Shown here: piece after piece, positions 32,034 through 41,110 of the stretch
Layout of the letters: each line of letters starts with the position of its first letter
Numbering within the stretch: the stretch's first letter is position 1
Source: Clostridia bacterium
GTDB lineage: Bacteria > Bacillota > Clostridia > Oscillospirales > Acutalibacteraceae
NCBI GenBank assembly: GCA_017516745.1
Contig: JAFXBF010000024.1
Span: forward strand, 1-41,178
Reading direction: 5' to 3'
Length of the DNA: 41,178 bases
Notes under the pieces: generated by a model
What the model saw: only the letters and a program-made list of their open reading frames with translations
The model's database searches: none
Told to the model about the DNA's origin: nothing
Position numbers and translations under genes: made by a program

Positions 32034-32775
32034 TTATTCCCGTTATTCTTCTGAGTGCTTGTGCCTCTCGGCTCAAAGTTTCTATATCGTCATCGGGCAT
32101 AAATTCGAGCAGCAAAGCTCTCTCACCCTTGAATTTTTCAAGATATTTCTGCCAAATTTCAATGCTTTCTTCAAGCGGATATCTCTCATCACCCGACCAG
32201 TTGAAAACGTGAATGTGACGTGTGTATTCCGAAATACTCTCGGCATAATTTATATTTTGCTTTAATTGCTTAAACTGATTGGGCTGCCAGTACATTCTGA
32301 ATGCAGGAGAATTCACCGACTGCATCAGCTCGAGTGCTGCTTCAATTTCATCCGTAAACGTATGGTTGTGGCACTCCATACAAAGCGTGACATTGTTGTT
32401 TTCTGCAATTTCTGCTGCCTTTCTGCACTCGGCAAAAAGCAGCTTCTTTTCTTCTTCGGTATATTCGGCATAAGCCTTGTCACCGCACCACAGTCTTAAA
32501 ATACTTGTGCCGAGTGTTTTGGCTGCGGTGATATATTGCGGCAATTCTTCCGTACTGCTTACGCCCAATCGGAAATATGTACCGTAAGATGAGCAGTATA
32601 TACCGTGTTTCTTTTGCAAGGCAACAATTTCTTCAAGCTTTGTCGTATCGTTACACGGTGCGTGCACATCGCTGCCCCATTCGATACACTCAAGCCCTGC
32701 CTTTTTTGCGGCAAGGATGATTTCCAAAGGGCTGTGCTTTCGGAAGGATATTGAAACAAGACCCAATTTATACAT
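32029..32775 (-). CDS. Sugar phosphate isomerase/epimerase-like TIM-barrel protein
   Basis: The 248-residue protein is of the xylose isomerase-like/AP-endonuclease-2 superfamily. It has GLECIEWGSDVH at strand 2, LRLWCGD, and candidate metal or catalytic residues in LCMECHNHTF, MYWQPNQF, RHIHVFNW and LLLEFMPDD. Such enzymes isomerise or epimerise sugars, inositols or oxo-sugars. GGGAGAG precedes the ATG. It is the last gene of the minus-strand redox operon, so its substrate is probably a sugar-like product of the upstream oxidoreductases. Confidence 0.85.
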   Translation of the reverse strand: MYKLGLVSISFRKHSPLEIILAAKKAGLECIEWGSDVHAPCNDTTKLEEIVALQKKHGIYCSSYGTYFRLGVSSTEELPQYITAAKTLGTSILRLWCGDKAYAEYTEEEKKLLFAECRKAAEIAENNNVTLCMECHNHTFTDEIEAALELMQSVNSPAFRMYWQPNQFKQLKQNINYAESISEYTRHIHVFNWSGDERYPLEESIEIWQKYLEKFKGERALLLEFMPDDDIETLSREAQALRRITGII

Positions 32776-32786
32776 ATCGGCTCTCC

Positions 32787-34652
32787 CTAAAATATGTTTT
32801 TGTTTTCTCTGTAGCTTCGCCAGACGTTTTCAAAAAAGTCGTTATCATCGGGCAGGGGACGAACATCACGCCACAGAATTTCAAACCTGCCGTCGGAAAA
32901 TTTTATCTGCTGAATTTTATCGGCGGCATTTGCTCCTGCTGAAGAAAAACGGAAAATTTCGTCAAGACTTTTTCTTAACTTGCCGTTTTCAGCTGTATAA
33001 ATTGCGCTTCCTCTGCTTATGTTCATATCAGCCGCACATATAAGCACAGCCGCCTGTGTCAGCAGAATATCACGTAGTTTAAATGTGTTCCAACGCTCTT
33101 TGGCTGAACAATCAACGGTTTCAAATCCGTCAAGCGCACAGAGCGTTTCTTCAAGAGCGGTCTGTATGCTTTGGTTATTTCTTATTGCGGCACAGGAATT
33201 GCTCATGCGGCTTTGCGCTTTTATAATTTTCTCTTTTGCATCGGGATAAAAAATATATTGCTCTTTTAAAGCGGATTCGGAAATTTTTTCAAATTCTTCT
33301 TCGCAGACATATTCTTTATTCTGTGCGGATATATACTGTGCCGCCCTGTGTGAGCCGACCTGACCTGCGTTGAGTGCGCTTCCGCCGGGTCTGCTGATGC
33401 CGTGTGTGCCTGCACATTCGCCTGCGGCAAACAGGCCCTTTACATCACTTTGCCACCATAAATCCACGGCAATACCGCCGTTGTTGTGCTGTGCGCAAAG
33501 CGCAATTTCAAGCCTTTCTCGAGCTATATCAACACCCTTCGAGCGGTACAGTTCAACCGCAGGAGCGTTCATTTTTGTAAGCCTTTCAATCGGTGTACCG
33601 AAGCACGCAAATGCATTGTTCAGATATGAATACGCTTCTGCTGACAGCTTTTCAAATTCGATTTTTTCAAGAGCAAACGGATTTTTAGTGAAATCAAGAT
33701 AGACCCTGCGCTTTTTTATTGCAGTTTCACGGTAGACGAGCAGGTCGATTACCGACGAGCCTTCAAGTACCTTTTTGCTGTCAAACGGCCATTGATAGCC
33801 CTTTAAAAATACAAGCGAAAGTGCTTCATAAATATCCTCGAAAAAGTCAGCTAAAAATTCGTGCTCGCTGCCGTTTTCGTCAACCGAAACAAAGCAAGGT
33901 AGGCACTGCATATACGTGCCCGAAACGTTCCACCTTGGTCTTGTTGATGCAAGTCCGTACTGCCACTCGGTCATATTCTGCAAACTTGCACCTGCTTTAA
34001 TCGCAAGTCCTGTTGAGCCCGTGTGTCCCTCGGGGTAAACACTGTGTGCGTAAATTCCTGCAGGGCCGCCTGTGGCAAGAATTATATCCGTGCAGCGGAA
34101 AACCTTAAAATTACCCGTAGCCTTTTCAAGGCAGATAAGTCCGCAGACCTCACCGTTATGCTTTAATATTTCAACGGCAAGAAGTCCGTCAAATATCGGC
34201 ACTTCAAGCCTTTTTGCCTCTTGTTCAAGTGCGTTTGTCATATAGTGAGAGGTGAGAGGGCCTGCACTTGTTGCCCGGGCATACGGGTCGTGGTCGGTTT
34301 TGTAGCCGACATATTCACCGTAACGGTTGCAGGGGAATTCTACGCCCAGCTCACAAAGGTGCATAAAGCATTTCACCGAAAGTGCCGCCTCGCAAAGAGC
34401 CGTGTCACCGTCGGTGCATCCGCCCGCAAAAAGATTCTGCGCCATTTTTCTCACGCTGTCGGGGCTGTCACCGCCAAGACCCAGCTTGTAATAGGTCTGC
34501 TTGTCGCTGCCCGTGTTGCGTGAGGTGCCGCAGTTTACGCCCTCCGTAATAAGTGCAACGCTCTTTCTGCCGAGCTTCTTTATTGTGTTTGCGGCGTTGA
34601 AGCCTGCTGCTCCGCTGCCGATAACAAGTGCGTCAAAGGTTAAAAAATCCAT
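32787..34652 (-). CDS. FAD-dependent oxidoreductase of the fumarate reductase/succinate dehydrogenase flavoprotein type
   Basis: The 621-residue protein has an N-terminal dinucleotide-binding VIGSGAAGFNAANTIK, then CGTSRNTGSDKQTYYKL, GYKTDHDPYARATSAGPLTS and DIILATGGPAG, and C-terminal FAD-contact GTHGISRPGGSALNAGQVG. It lacks the standard active-site His-Pro-Thr-Gly context of fumarate reductases, showing YPEGHTGSTGLA instead, so the substrate is probably not fumarate. I use the ATG at 34652, 2 bases after the SDR stop codon; the TTG two codons earlier overlaps that stop. GAGAAGG upstream serves as ribosome site. No haem or Tat signal is seen, so it should be cytoplasmic. Confidence 0.87.
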   Translation of the reverse strand: MDFLTFDALVIGSGAAGFNAANTIKKLGRKSVALITEGVNCGTSRNTGSDKQTYYKLGLGGDSPDSVRKMAQNLFAGGCTDGDTALCEAALSVKCFMHLCELGVEFPCNRYGEYVGYKTDHDPYARATSAGPLTSHYMTNALEQEAKRLEVPIFDGLLAVEILKHNGEVCGLICLEKATGNFKVFRCTDIILATGGPAGIYAHSVYPEGHTGSTGLAIKAGASLQNMTEWQYGLASTRPRWNVSGTYMQCLPCFVSVDENGSEHEFLADFFEDIYEALSLVFLKGYQWPFDSKKVLEGSSVIDLLVYRETAIKKRRVYLDFTKNPFALEKIEFEKLSAEAYSYLNNAFACFGTPIERLTKMNAPAVELYRSKGVDIARERLEIALCAQHNNGGIAVDLWWQSDVKGLFAAGECAGTHGISRPGGSALNAGQVGSHRAAQYISAQNKEYVCEEEFEKISESALKEQYIFYPDAKEKIIKAQSRMSNSCAAIRNNQSIQTALEETLCALDGFETVDCSAKERWNTFKLRDILLTQAAVLICAADMNISRGSAIYTAENGKLRKSLDEIFRFSSAGANAADKIQQIKFSDGRFEILWRDVRPLPDDNDFFENVWRSYRENKNIF

Positions 34653-34654
34653 AA

Positions 34655-35392
34655 TCAAAGCCTTCTCAGGTGGAATCCGCCGTCAACATCAAACGACTGA
34701 CCCGTGATATAGGGGAGAGACCCGTTGCAAAGCGCAATTACGCACGCCGCAACATCCTCGGGTGTGCCCCAACGCTTAATCGGCAGTAAGCCGCCGTCAA
34801 TAAGCGTGTCGTATTTTTCTTTTACGCCCGATGTCATATCCGTTACGATTATGCCGGGGCGTATCTCATTGACGGGTATTCCGTATTCAGCCAGCCTGTC
34901 GGCAAACAGCTTGGTTATCATCGAAACGCCTGCCTTTGAAATGCAGTATTCACCTCTGTTTGGCGAGCTTGTATAAGCGGAAATCGAGGATATGTTGACA
35001 ATCACACCCTTGCTGTCACCCTCGTTTTTAATCATTTCGTTAGCAACAAGCTGTGTGAGGAAAAGCGTGCCCTTGGTGTTGATACCCATAACACGGTCGT
35101 AGCTTTCCTCGCTCATTGTCAGCACGTCTGCCCTTACCTTGGGCGCAACACCTGCGGCATTTACGAGCACGTCAATTCTTCCGTATTTGTCCAGAGCGGT
35201 TTTTACAAACCTTTCTCTGTCGGCGCCTTCGGCTATACTGCCCGAAACATAAGTAAACTCTCCGCCGAGAGGGTCGGTTTCCTTTTCTCTTGTGCCCATA
35301 CCTATTACGGCATATCCACTGTCAAGCAGTGCCTTTGCCGAGGCTCTGCCTATGCCTGCGGAAGCCCCCGTTACCAATGCGATTTTTTTCAT
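34655..35392 (-). CDS. Short-chain dehydrogenase/reductase
   Basis: This is a 245-residue classical SDR with cofactor motif TGASAGIG (residues 8-15), the NAAG structural motif (VLVNAAGVAP), catalytic Ser in ISSISAYTS and YCISK as the Tyr-x-x-x-Lys pair. The C-terminus GQSFDVDGGFH is typical of FabG-like members. The ATG follows the OYE stop codon directly, with GGAGG inside the end of that gene. It is part of a tight four-gene operon; the substrate is probably an alcohol or sugar. Confidence 0.93.
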   Translation of the reverse strand: MKKIALVTGASAGIGRASAKALLDSGYAVIGMGTREKETDPLGGEFTYVSGSIAEGADRERFVKTALDKYGRIDVLVNAAGVAPKVRADVLTMSEESYDRVMGINTKGTLFLTQLVANEMIKNEGDSKGVIVNISSISAYTSSPNRGEYCISKAGVSMITKLFADRLAEYGIPVNEIRPGIIVTDMTSGVKEKYDTLIDGGLLPIKRWGTPEDVAACVIALCNGSLPYITGQSFDVDGGFHLRRL

Positions 35393-36718
35393 TTATCCGT
35401 TACCTCCGCAAAGCTTTTTATATATCGGCAGATAAACATCCTTGTCCCTGATTACACAGCCCGGTGTACCGCCGGGACAGCGCATAATGTGCGTGCACTT
35501 TGAACAGCAGATGCATAATTTTTCTTTTTTCATTGAGCCGTCATTTATAATGTCCTTTGCAAAATCGGGGTAGGCGAATACCGTCCTGCCGAAACCTGCA
35601 ATATCAAAGCTGCCTTTTTCAATATATCCTGCCGCAACATTGGGTGCAGCAACACCGAGGTAGGAAAGAGCGGAGCTTATTATTTTAATGTTAGGCACTT
35701 GTTTTTTCAGCTCAGCCGTACCGTTGAGCATTCTTGCAACGCCTTCAAGAGGATGCTCGTCAATTTCATAACCGCCGCTTGCAAACGGACGGTTGACGTG
35801 CGGATTGAAATAGGGGTTGCCCATTGTGATGTTAAGTAGCTCAACTCCCGATTTTTCAAGCTCTTTGAGCAGCCATATCGGCTCTGTCGGGTCAAAAGCA
35901 GTTGAACCGTCGTTGCTCACTCCGAAGCCGTAGGGGTAGGGGAAGCCATCGTAAACATTCAGCCTTGACGAAACGATAAAATCTTTGTTACAGACTTCCT
36001 TTGCGCCCGAAATACTCTCTCTTAAAAGCCTTGTTCTGTTTTCAAGGCTTCCGCCGTATCTGCCCTCACGGGTATAGGCGGAAAGCAGCTCGCAGTTGAG
36101 GTATCTGTGGCACGCCTTTATGTCAACGCCGTCAAAGCCAGCCTTTTCGGCAAGCAGAGAAGCCTCAATCAACGCTTCCTTTACCGTGTCTATGTATTCG
36201 TCGGTAACAATACGGCTTTTGTCAATAGGGTTATCTTTTTCGAAAATGGGGTTGTTATACGCAATAAGCGGTGCAGGTGCACCGTCGGGCTTTGAATATC
36301 TGCCCGAATGCGTTGCCTGCATTATTACAAGCGGCTCAAAGCCGTTTTCCTTTACGGCTGTCTGCTTTATCCGTTCAACCTCACGCTGAAAATCGTTAAT
36401 ATTGTTTTGGTGTATCCAGAGCTGTCTGGGGTTAGCTCTGCCCTCACGCATAACTGCGGTGGCCTCAAACCATATTACGCCTGCACCGCCCTTTGCAAAG
36501 CGGTCGTAACGGCGTACCGTCAGCTCGTCGGGTGAGCCGTCGGCCGTGCCGTCGCAGCCCTCCATGGCCTGGCAGGCAAGGCGGTTTTGTACAGCCTTTT
36601 TGCCGATTTGTACAGGTGTATTGAGCACGGAAACATTCTCGGCGTACGGTATATTGAGTTTCAATTCATCACGCTGGGAAGTGAATTCCTCCCTGCTTGT
36701 GTAAACCTTGCGAATCAT
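35393..36718 (-). CDS. Old yellow enzyme-family NADH:flavin oxidoreductase with 4Fe-4S motif
   Basis: This is a 441-residue protein. The FMN barrel shows NRLACQAMEG, GGAGVIWFEATAV, LVIMQATHSGRYS, GFDGVDIKACHRYL and the REGRYGGSLENRTR signature typical of OYE and 2,4-dienoyl-CoA reductases. The C-terminal cysteines CICCSKCTHIMRCPGGTPGC fit the iron-sulfur motif of the larger family members. However, the NAD(P)H-binding domain found in full-length dienoyl-CoA reductases (about 650 residues) is missing. It is the first gene of the minus-strand operon, and likely reduces an activated C=C bond. Bile-acid or enoate-type substrates are possible but cannot be told from the sequence. Confidence 0.88.
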   Translation of the reverse strand: MIRKVYTSREEFTSQRDELKLNIPYAENVSVLNTPVQIGKKAVQNRLACQAMEGCDGTADGSPDELTVRRYDRFAKGGAGVIWFEATAVMREGRANPRQLWIHQNNINDFQREVERIKQTAVKENGFEPLVIMQATHSGRYSKPDGAPAPLIAYNNPIFEKDNPIDKSRIVTDEYIDTVKEALIEASLLAEKAGFDGVDIKACHRYLNCELLSAYTREGRYGGSLENRTRLLRESISGAKEVCNKDFIVSSRLNVYDGFPYPYGFGVSNDGSTAFDPTEPIWLLKELEKSGVELLNITMGNPYFNPHVNRPFASGGYEIDEHPLEGVARMLNGTAELKKQVPNIKIISSALSYLGVAAPNVAAGYIEKGSFDIAGFGRTVFAYPDFAKDIINDGSMKKEKLCICCSKCTHIMRCPGGTPGCVIRDKDVYLPIYKKLCGGNG

Positions 36719-36748
36719 GGCAATTCTCCGTATAGTTATTTGATTTTT

Positions 36749-36777
36749 ATATTAAACTATTAACACGGCAAATTCAA
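36749..36777 (-). promoter_or_regulatory. Promoter of the OYE-SDR-flavoprotein-isomerase operon
   Basis: On the minus strand TTGAAT (complement of 36772-36777) and TAATAT (complement of 36749-36754) have 17-base spacing. It diverges from the two-component system promoter about 40 bases away. Confidence 0.7.
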
Positions 36778-36814
36778 TAAAAACATTAAATAAACTAAAT
36801 TTATTTTTTCTGTG

Positions 36815-36843
36815 TTGTTTCAAAAAGTATAATGTGGTATAAT
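36815..36843 (+). promoter_or_regulatory. Promoter of the two-component system
   Basis: TTGTTT (36815-36820) and TATAAT (36838-36843) have 17-base spacing, about 35 bases before the response regulator start. The shared intergenic region could hold binding sites that control both directions. Confidence 0.7.
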
Positions 36844-36879
36844 ACAAAATTGAAATTATAAACGGGTGAGGTGAACAGG

Positions 36880-37572
36880 GTGAGGCTTCTCCTTGCGGAA
36901 GACGAAAAAGAGCTTTCAAACGCAGTTGTTGCGGTGCTCAAGCACAACAACTATTCAGTCGATGCCGTTTATGACGGTCAGTCTGCTTTTGACTGGGCAG
37001 TAACGGGGAATTACGACGGAATACTGCTTGATATTATGATGCCGAAAATGAACGGCATAGAGGTGCTGCAGGGTATCAGGGCAAGGGGAATAAACACGCC
37101 TGTCATGATGCTTACCGCAAAAGCGGAAATTGAGGATAAAATCCAGGGGCTTGACGCAGGTGCGGACGATTACCTGACAAAGCCGTTTGCAATGGGCGAG
37201 CTTCTTGCCCGTGTAAGAGCAATAACACGCAGAAGGACGGACTATCAGCCCAATGTAATTACCCTCGGCAACCTTACGCTTAACCGAGAAACCTACGAAA
37301 TTTCCGCTCCGAAAGGCAATTTCAAGCTGGCAGGCAAGGAGTTTCAGATGCTTGAAATGCTGATGACCGCACAGGGCAGAATAATCTCCGTCGAGCAGTT
37401 TATGGAGCATATATGGGGCTACGACAGCGAAACGGAAAGCAGCGTTGTGTGGGTTTATATATCATACCTTCGAAAAAAACTCTCGCTGATTGAGGCTGAT
37501 GTCGAAATCAAGGCTACAAGAGGTGTCGGCTATTCCGTAGAAAAAAGAAACGGCGGTGAAGCAGGGCTATGA
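36880..37572 (+). CDS. OmpR-family response regulator
   Basis: The 230-residue protein has a receiver domain with acidic pocket EDE (7-9), phospho-acceptor D51 in LLDIMMP, MLTAKA and TKPF. It is followed by an OmpR/PhoB winged helix (FQMLEMLMTAQGRIISVEQF, YISYLRKKLS, TRGVGYSVEK). I place the start at the GTG at 36880, spaced correctly from GAGGTGA; the GTG at 36871 lies within that site. It overlaps the kinase gene by four bases (ATGA). It stands opposite the redox operon and upstream of GH95, either of which may be its target. Confidence 0.92.
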   Translation: MRLLLAEDEKELSNAVVAVLKHNNYSVDAVYDGQSAFDWAVTGNYDGILLDIMMPKMNGIEVLQGIRARGINTPVMMLTAKAEIEDKIQGLDAGADDYLTKPFAMGELLARVRAITRRRTDYQPNVITLGNLTLNRETYEISAPKGNFKLAGKEFQMLEMLMTAQGRIISVEQFMEHIWGYDSETESSVVWVYISYLRKKLSLIEADVEIKATRGVGYSVEKRNGGEAGL

Positions 37573-38783
37573 TTAAAAAACTGCGCAGACAGTTTATTGT
37601 AAGCATTACCGCCTCTGCCTTTGCACTGCTTATGGTTGTTGTGTGTGCAATAAACTTTGTCAATATAATCAGTATGGACCGGCGTACGACAGAGCTTCTT
37701 GAGCATATCTGCGAAAACGGCGGTGTGTTCAATATTGACGAGTATGACGACCCTCTGTTTATTAACTACAAGGAAATCTCCTATATAACACGCTTTTTCT
37801 ATGTTGAGTTTTCTCACGGCGGTGAGGTTGCTGCAGTCAACACGCAGAATATAGCGGCGGTTGACGATGCGGCAGCCGTTGAATACGCAAAAGCGGCACT
37901 GTCTTCGGGCAAAGCAGACGGTTACGGCGAAGAAATGTACAGATACACCGTAAAGGAAATCGGCAGCGGCAAGAGGGTTTGCTTTCTTGACGTGCAAGAG
38001 GAGCTTATGTATATCGGCTCAATGATAACTATTTCAATAACGATAGCTCTGTTTTTCTTCTTGCTGCTTACAGTCGTTGTTGTTCTCGTTTCAGGGTACT
38101 TTATCCGTCCTGTTGAGGAAAATTCACTGAAGCAGAAGCAGTTTATTGCCGATGCGGGTCACGAGCTCAAAACCCCTCTTGCCATAATTTCCGCTAACAC
38201 CGAGGTGTTGGAAATGACCTGCGGCGAAAACGACTGGACAGCTTCAATCCGCAAGCAGACGGGCAGAATGGCAGACCTTGTCAACCAGATGCTTGTGCTT
38301 GCACGAATGGAAGAACGTATCGACAAAAAGAATTTCAGAACAATTTCACTCAGCGAAATTGCAGAAAATGCGGCAGATGCTTTTGCGATACTGGCAGAAA
38401 AGGACGGTAAGAAAATCAAGCTCTCCGTCTGGCCGGGTATAAGGGTTTACTGCGATGAAAAAAGTGTCAGCGAGCTTGTCAACATTCTCATTGACAATGC
38501 CGTGAAATATTCTCCGCCCGAGTCACAGATTGATATTCGCCTTAAAAAGAAAAACAAGTCCGTGGTTTTCGAGGTTGAAAACAGCCTTATTCAGGGCGAA
38601 GCCGTTGATACGAAACGGTTGTTTGACCGCTTTTACAGGGCGGATAAATCACGCTCCCGTGAGGCAGGCAGCCACGGCCTCGGCCTTTCAATCGCAAAGG
38701 CGGTTGCCGAAAAGCACAGGGCAGATATTTCTGCTCACACTCAGAACGACAAAATTATATTCACCGTAATATTCAATAAGTGA
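37569..38783 (+). CDS. Sensor histidine kinase
   Basis: The 404-residue membrane kinase has a first membrane helix at about 9-33, an extracytoplasmic sensor of about 115 residues and a second helix at about 150-177. The HisKA domain carries H198 in AGHELKTPLA, and the HATPase domain has the N-box ILIDNAVKYS and G-box HGLGLSIAKAV. The spacer after the second helix is short, without a clear HAMP domain. It is translationally coupled to the response regulator. The sensor domain has no motif I recognise, so the signal is unknown. Confidence 0.92.
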   Translation: MIKKLRRQFIVSITASAFALLMVVVCAINFVNIISMDRRTTELLEHICENGGVFNIDEYDDPLFINYKEISYITRFFYVEFSHGGEVAAVNTQNIAAVDDAAAVEYAKAALSSGKADGYGEEMYRYTVKEIGSGKRVCFLDVQEELMYIGSMITISITIALFFFLLLTVVVVLVSGYFIRPVEENSLKQKQFIADAGHELKTPLAIISANTEVLEMTCGENDWTASIRKQTGRMADLVNQMLVLARMEERIDKKNFRTISLSEIAENAADAFAILAEKDGKKIKLSVWPGIRVYCDEKSVSELVNILIDNAVKYSPPESQIDIRLKKKNKSVVFEVENSLIQGEAVDTKRLFDRFYRADKSRSREAGSHGLGLSIAKAVAEKHRADISAHTQNDKIIFTVIFNK

Positions 38784-38793
38784 GGTTAGTTTT

Positions 38794-41001
38794 ATGAACA
38801 AACTCTGGTACAAGAAACAGGCAAAGCTCTGGAATGAAGCGCTTCCGCTCGGTAACGGTCACACAGGCGTTATGGTCTGGGGCGGCAGAAAAAAAGAAAC
38901 ACTCTGCTTTAACGATGTAACGCTCTGGTCGGGCTTTCCGAAGAATCAGGACAACCCCGAAAGCCTTGAAAACCTTGAAAAGGTACGTGAGCTTATTTTT
39001 GCAGGCAAGCCCGATGAGGCTCACGAAATAGTTGAGCATAAGCTTCTCGGCGGCTACAGCGAGGCTTATACACCCCTTGGTGACCTTAAAATCAGCTTCT
39101 CTTCTCTTTGCACAAAGGGCTACAGGAGAGAGCTGGATATTGATAACGCAGTACATACAGTTTCCTTCAAGGGCGAAAAGCGCACAGCCTTTGCCTCTTA
39201 CCCCGACGATGTTGTAGTATATAAGAGCGAAAGCGAAAAGCCGATTAACATAACACTCGAAGCAATGTCAAAGATTAAGTCAAAGACTGTCGTTAAGGAC
39301 GGTTATCTCTGCCTTTGCGGCAATGCACCCGATATCTCTATGCCAAGCTATCTGGGCAAAATCCCCGATGCCGTTATTTACGGAGATAAGGGTATGGCCT
39401 TCTGCCTTGCAGTCAAGGTTGTAACAGACGGTGAGGTCGTATATTCCGACAAGAAAATCACAGTTAAGAATTCCACATCAACCGTGCTTCTTGCCTCAAC
39501 AGCTACAGGTTTTATTGCTTACGACAAAATGCCCGAAACCGACCGTGAGGTTGTCAGAAAGCAGTGTATAAAGAAGCTGTCAAAGGTAAAGGCAGATTAC
39601 GATAAGCTCCTTAAAAAGCACGTTGCCGACTACAGGAAGATTTTTGACAGACAGAGCTTTTCAATCGGCGGCACAAGCGAGGAAGAAACCGTCAAGCTCC
39701 TTGCAACCGCAAAGAAGGGAAAGCCTGACCCCAAGCTTGTTGAACTTTTCTATAACTACGGCAAGTATCTTATGATTGCAGGCAGCCGCAAGGGCGGTCA
39801 GCCGCTTAACCTTCAGGGTATATGGAATGCAAGAGTACGTCCGCCGTGGAGCAGTAACTACACGGTAAATATCAACACCGAAATGAACTACTGGCCCGTA
39901 TCAAAGAGCAATATGGCAGAGTGTGCCGAGCCCTTTGTAAATATGGTATGGGAGCTTATGCAGGTCGGCGAAAGCACGGCAAAGACAAACTACGGCTGCA
40001 AGGGTGCCTGCTGCAACCACAACACAGACCTCTGGCGCAAGACCTCTCCCGTTGAGGGCGGTCCCTGCTTTATGTATGCTCCGCTTTGCGGTGCCTGGCT
40101 TGTAAACGAGGTTTACGGCCACTATAAAAACGGCGGCCTTGATGAATACAAGGACAAGATTTTTGAAAGCGTAAAGGCTTCCGCAGAGTTTATCAACGAT
40201 TATCTTGTAGAGTTTAACGACGAATACGTTGTTGCTCCTTCAACCTCACCCGAAAACGAATTCCGTTTTAACGGCAAGGCTGTCGCTGTCGATTACGCCT
40301 CTGCCTTTGATATGGAGGTTGCAAGAAAGGGTATGCTTGCTTACCTCGATTTTGAGTCCGAGGGTGAGCTTGCAGAGCAGATTAAGGAAAAGCTCGCAAA
40401 ACTCCGTCCGCTTCAGAAGGGTGAATACGGCATAGTCGAGTGGTCAAAGGACTATGAGCTTCACGAGCCGGGTCACAGACATTTCTCACCTCTTTACGGT
40501 CTTTACCCCTCGGATACAATCAAGTACTATGAAAACGCTCAGCAGCGTGAGTGGGTACGTGAGCTTTATCACTTCCGCAAGAAGAATTGGGAGCACTATA
40601 TCGGCTGGTCTGCCGCCTGGGCAATCTGCCTTGCAGGTACTCTCCACGAGCCCGAAACAGCCCGTGAGATTATTGCAAATATGCTCACTTACTCCGTATT
40701 CTCCAACCTTTTCGATACTCATCCGCCTTTCCTTTTCCAGATTGACGGTAACTTCGGCTTCACCGCCGGTGTAAACGCTCTGCTTGTTTACAGCGAAAAC
40801 GGCAGAAACGAGCTTCTGCCTGCACTTCCCTCGGATTGGGAAAACGGCGAAGTCAAAAATATGCTCATTAACGGCGCACAGCTTTCCTTCAAGTGGAAAA
40901 ACGGCAAGGTCGTATCCGTATCTGCCGATAAGCCCGTAACCCTTATGAACCTCAACCTTGCAGAAAATTGCAAGATAGGTAAAACCATAGCAGTAGAATA
41001 A
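38794..41001 (+). CDS. GH95 family glycoside hydrolase (probable alpha-L-fucosidase)
   Basis: The 735-residue protein begins with the GH95 N-terminal pattern WNEALPLGNGHTGVMVWGG and NDVTLWSGFP. The residues known to act in the family are present: the paired Asn at N359 and N361 in NINTEMNYWP, the acid E487 in STSPENEF and D651 in QIDGNFGFTAG. GH95 enzymes release alpha-1,2-linked L-fucose from glycans such as H-antigen and human milk oligosaccharides, and some act on alpha-L-galactose. There is no signal peptide, so oligosaccharides must be imported first. It starts 10 bases after the kinase gene with a GAGGT site, which suggests a shared transcript with the two-component system. Confidence 0.93.
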   Translation: MNKLWYKKQAKLWNEALPLGNGHTGVMVWGGRKKETLCFNDVTLWSGFPKNQDNPESLENLEKVRELIFAGKPDEAHEIVEHKLLGGYSEAYTPLGDLKISFSSLCTKGYRRELDIDNAVHTVSFKGEKRTAFASYPDDVVVYKSESEKPINITLEAMSKIKSKTVVKDGYLCLCGNAPDISMPSYLGKIPDAVIYGDKGMAFCLAVKVVTDGEVVYSDKKITVKNSTSTVLLASTATGFIAYDKMPETDREVVRKQCIKKLSKVKADYDKLLKKHVADYRKIFDRQSFSIGGTSEEETVKLLATAKKGKPDPKLVELFYNYGKYLMIAGSRKGGQPLNLQGIWNARVRPPWSSNYTVNINTEMNYWPVSKSNMAECAEPFVNMVWELMQVGESTAKTNYGCKGACCNHNTDLWRKTSPVEGGPCFMYAPLCGAWLVNEVYGHYKNGGLDEYKDKIFESVKASAEFINDYLVEFNDEYVVAPSTSPENEFRFNGKAVAVDYASAFDMEVARKGMLAYLDFESEGELAEQIKEKLAKLRPLQKGEYGIVEWSKDYELHEPGHRHFSPLYGLYPSDTIKYYENAQQREWVRELYHFRKKNWEHYIGWSAAWAICLAGTLHEPETAREIIANMLTYSVFSNLFDTHPPFLFQIDGNFGFTAGVNALLVYSENGRNELLPALPSDWENGEVKNMLINGAQLSFKWKNGKVVSVSADKPVTLMNLNLAENCKIGKTIAVE

Positions 41002-41012
41002 GACTTTTTCAA

Positions 41013-41043
41013 AACGCCTGCGGTTTTACCGTGGGCGTTTTTG
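41013..41043 (+). terminator. Terminator after the GH95 gene
   Basis: AACGCC and CGGT pair with ACCG and GGCGTT, followed by TTTTTG. It lies just after the GH95 stop codon. Confidence 0.82.
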
Positions 41044-41054
41044 TTGTATATGAA

Positions 41055-41077
41055 AACCCCTGGCTGTGCCAGGGGTT
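41055..41077. terminator. Second hairpin, perfect 10-bp palindrome
   Basis: AACCCCTGGC and GCCAGGGGTT form a perfect hairpin with a TGT loop. Upstream AAA and downstream AAAAAA suggest that it terminates minus-strand transcription arriving from the right, or backs up the preceding terminator. Confidence 0.6.
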
Positions 41078-41110
41078 CAAAAAAGCTTAAGCGGTGAGTG
41101 AAAAATAAAA

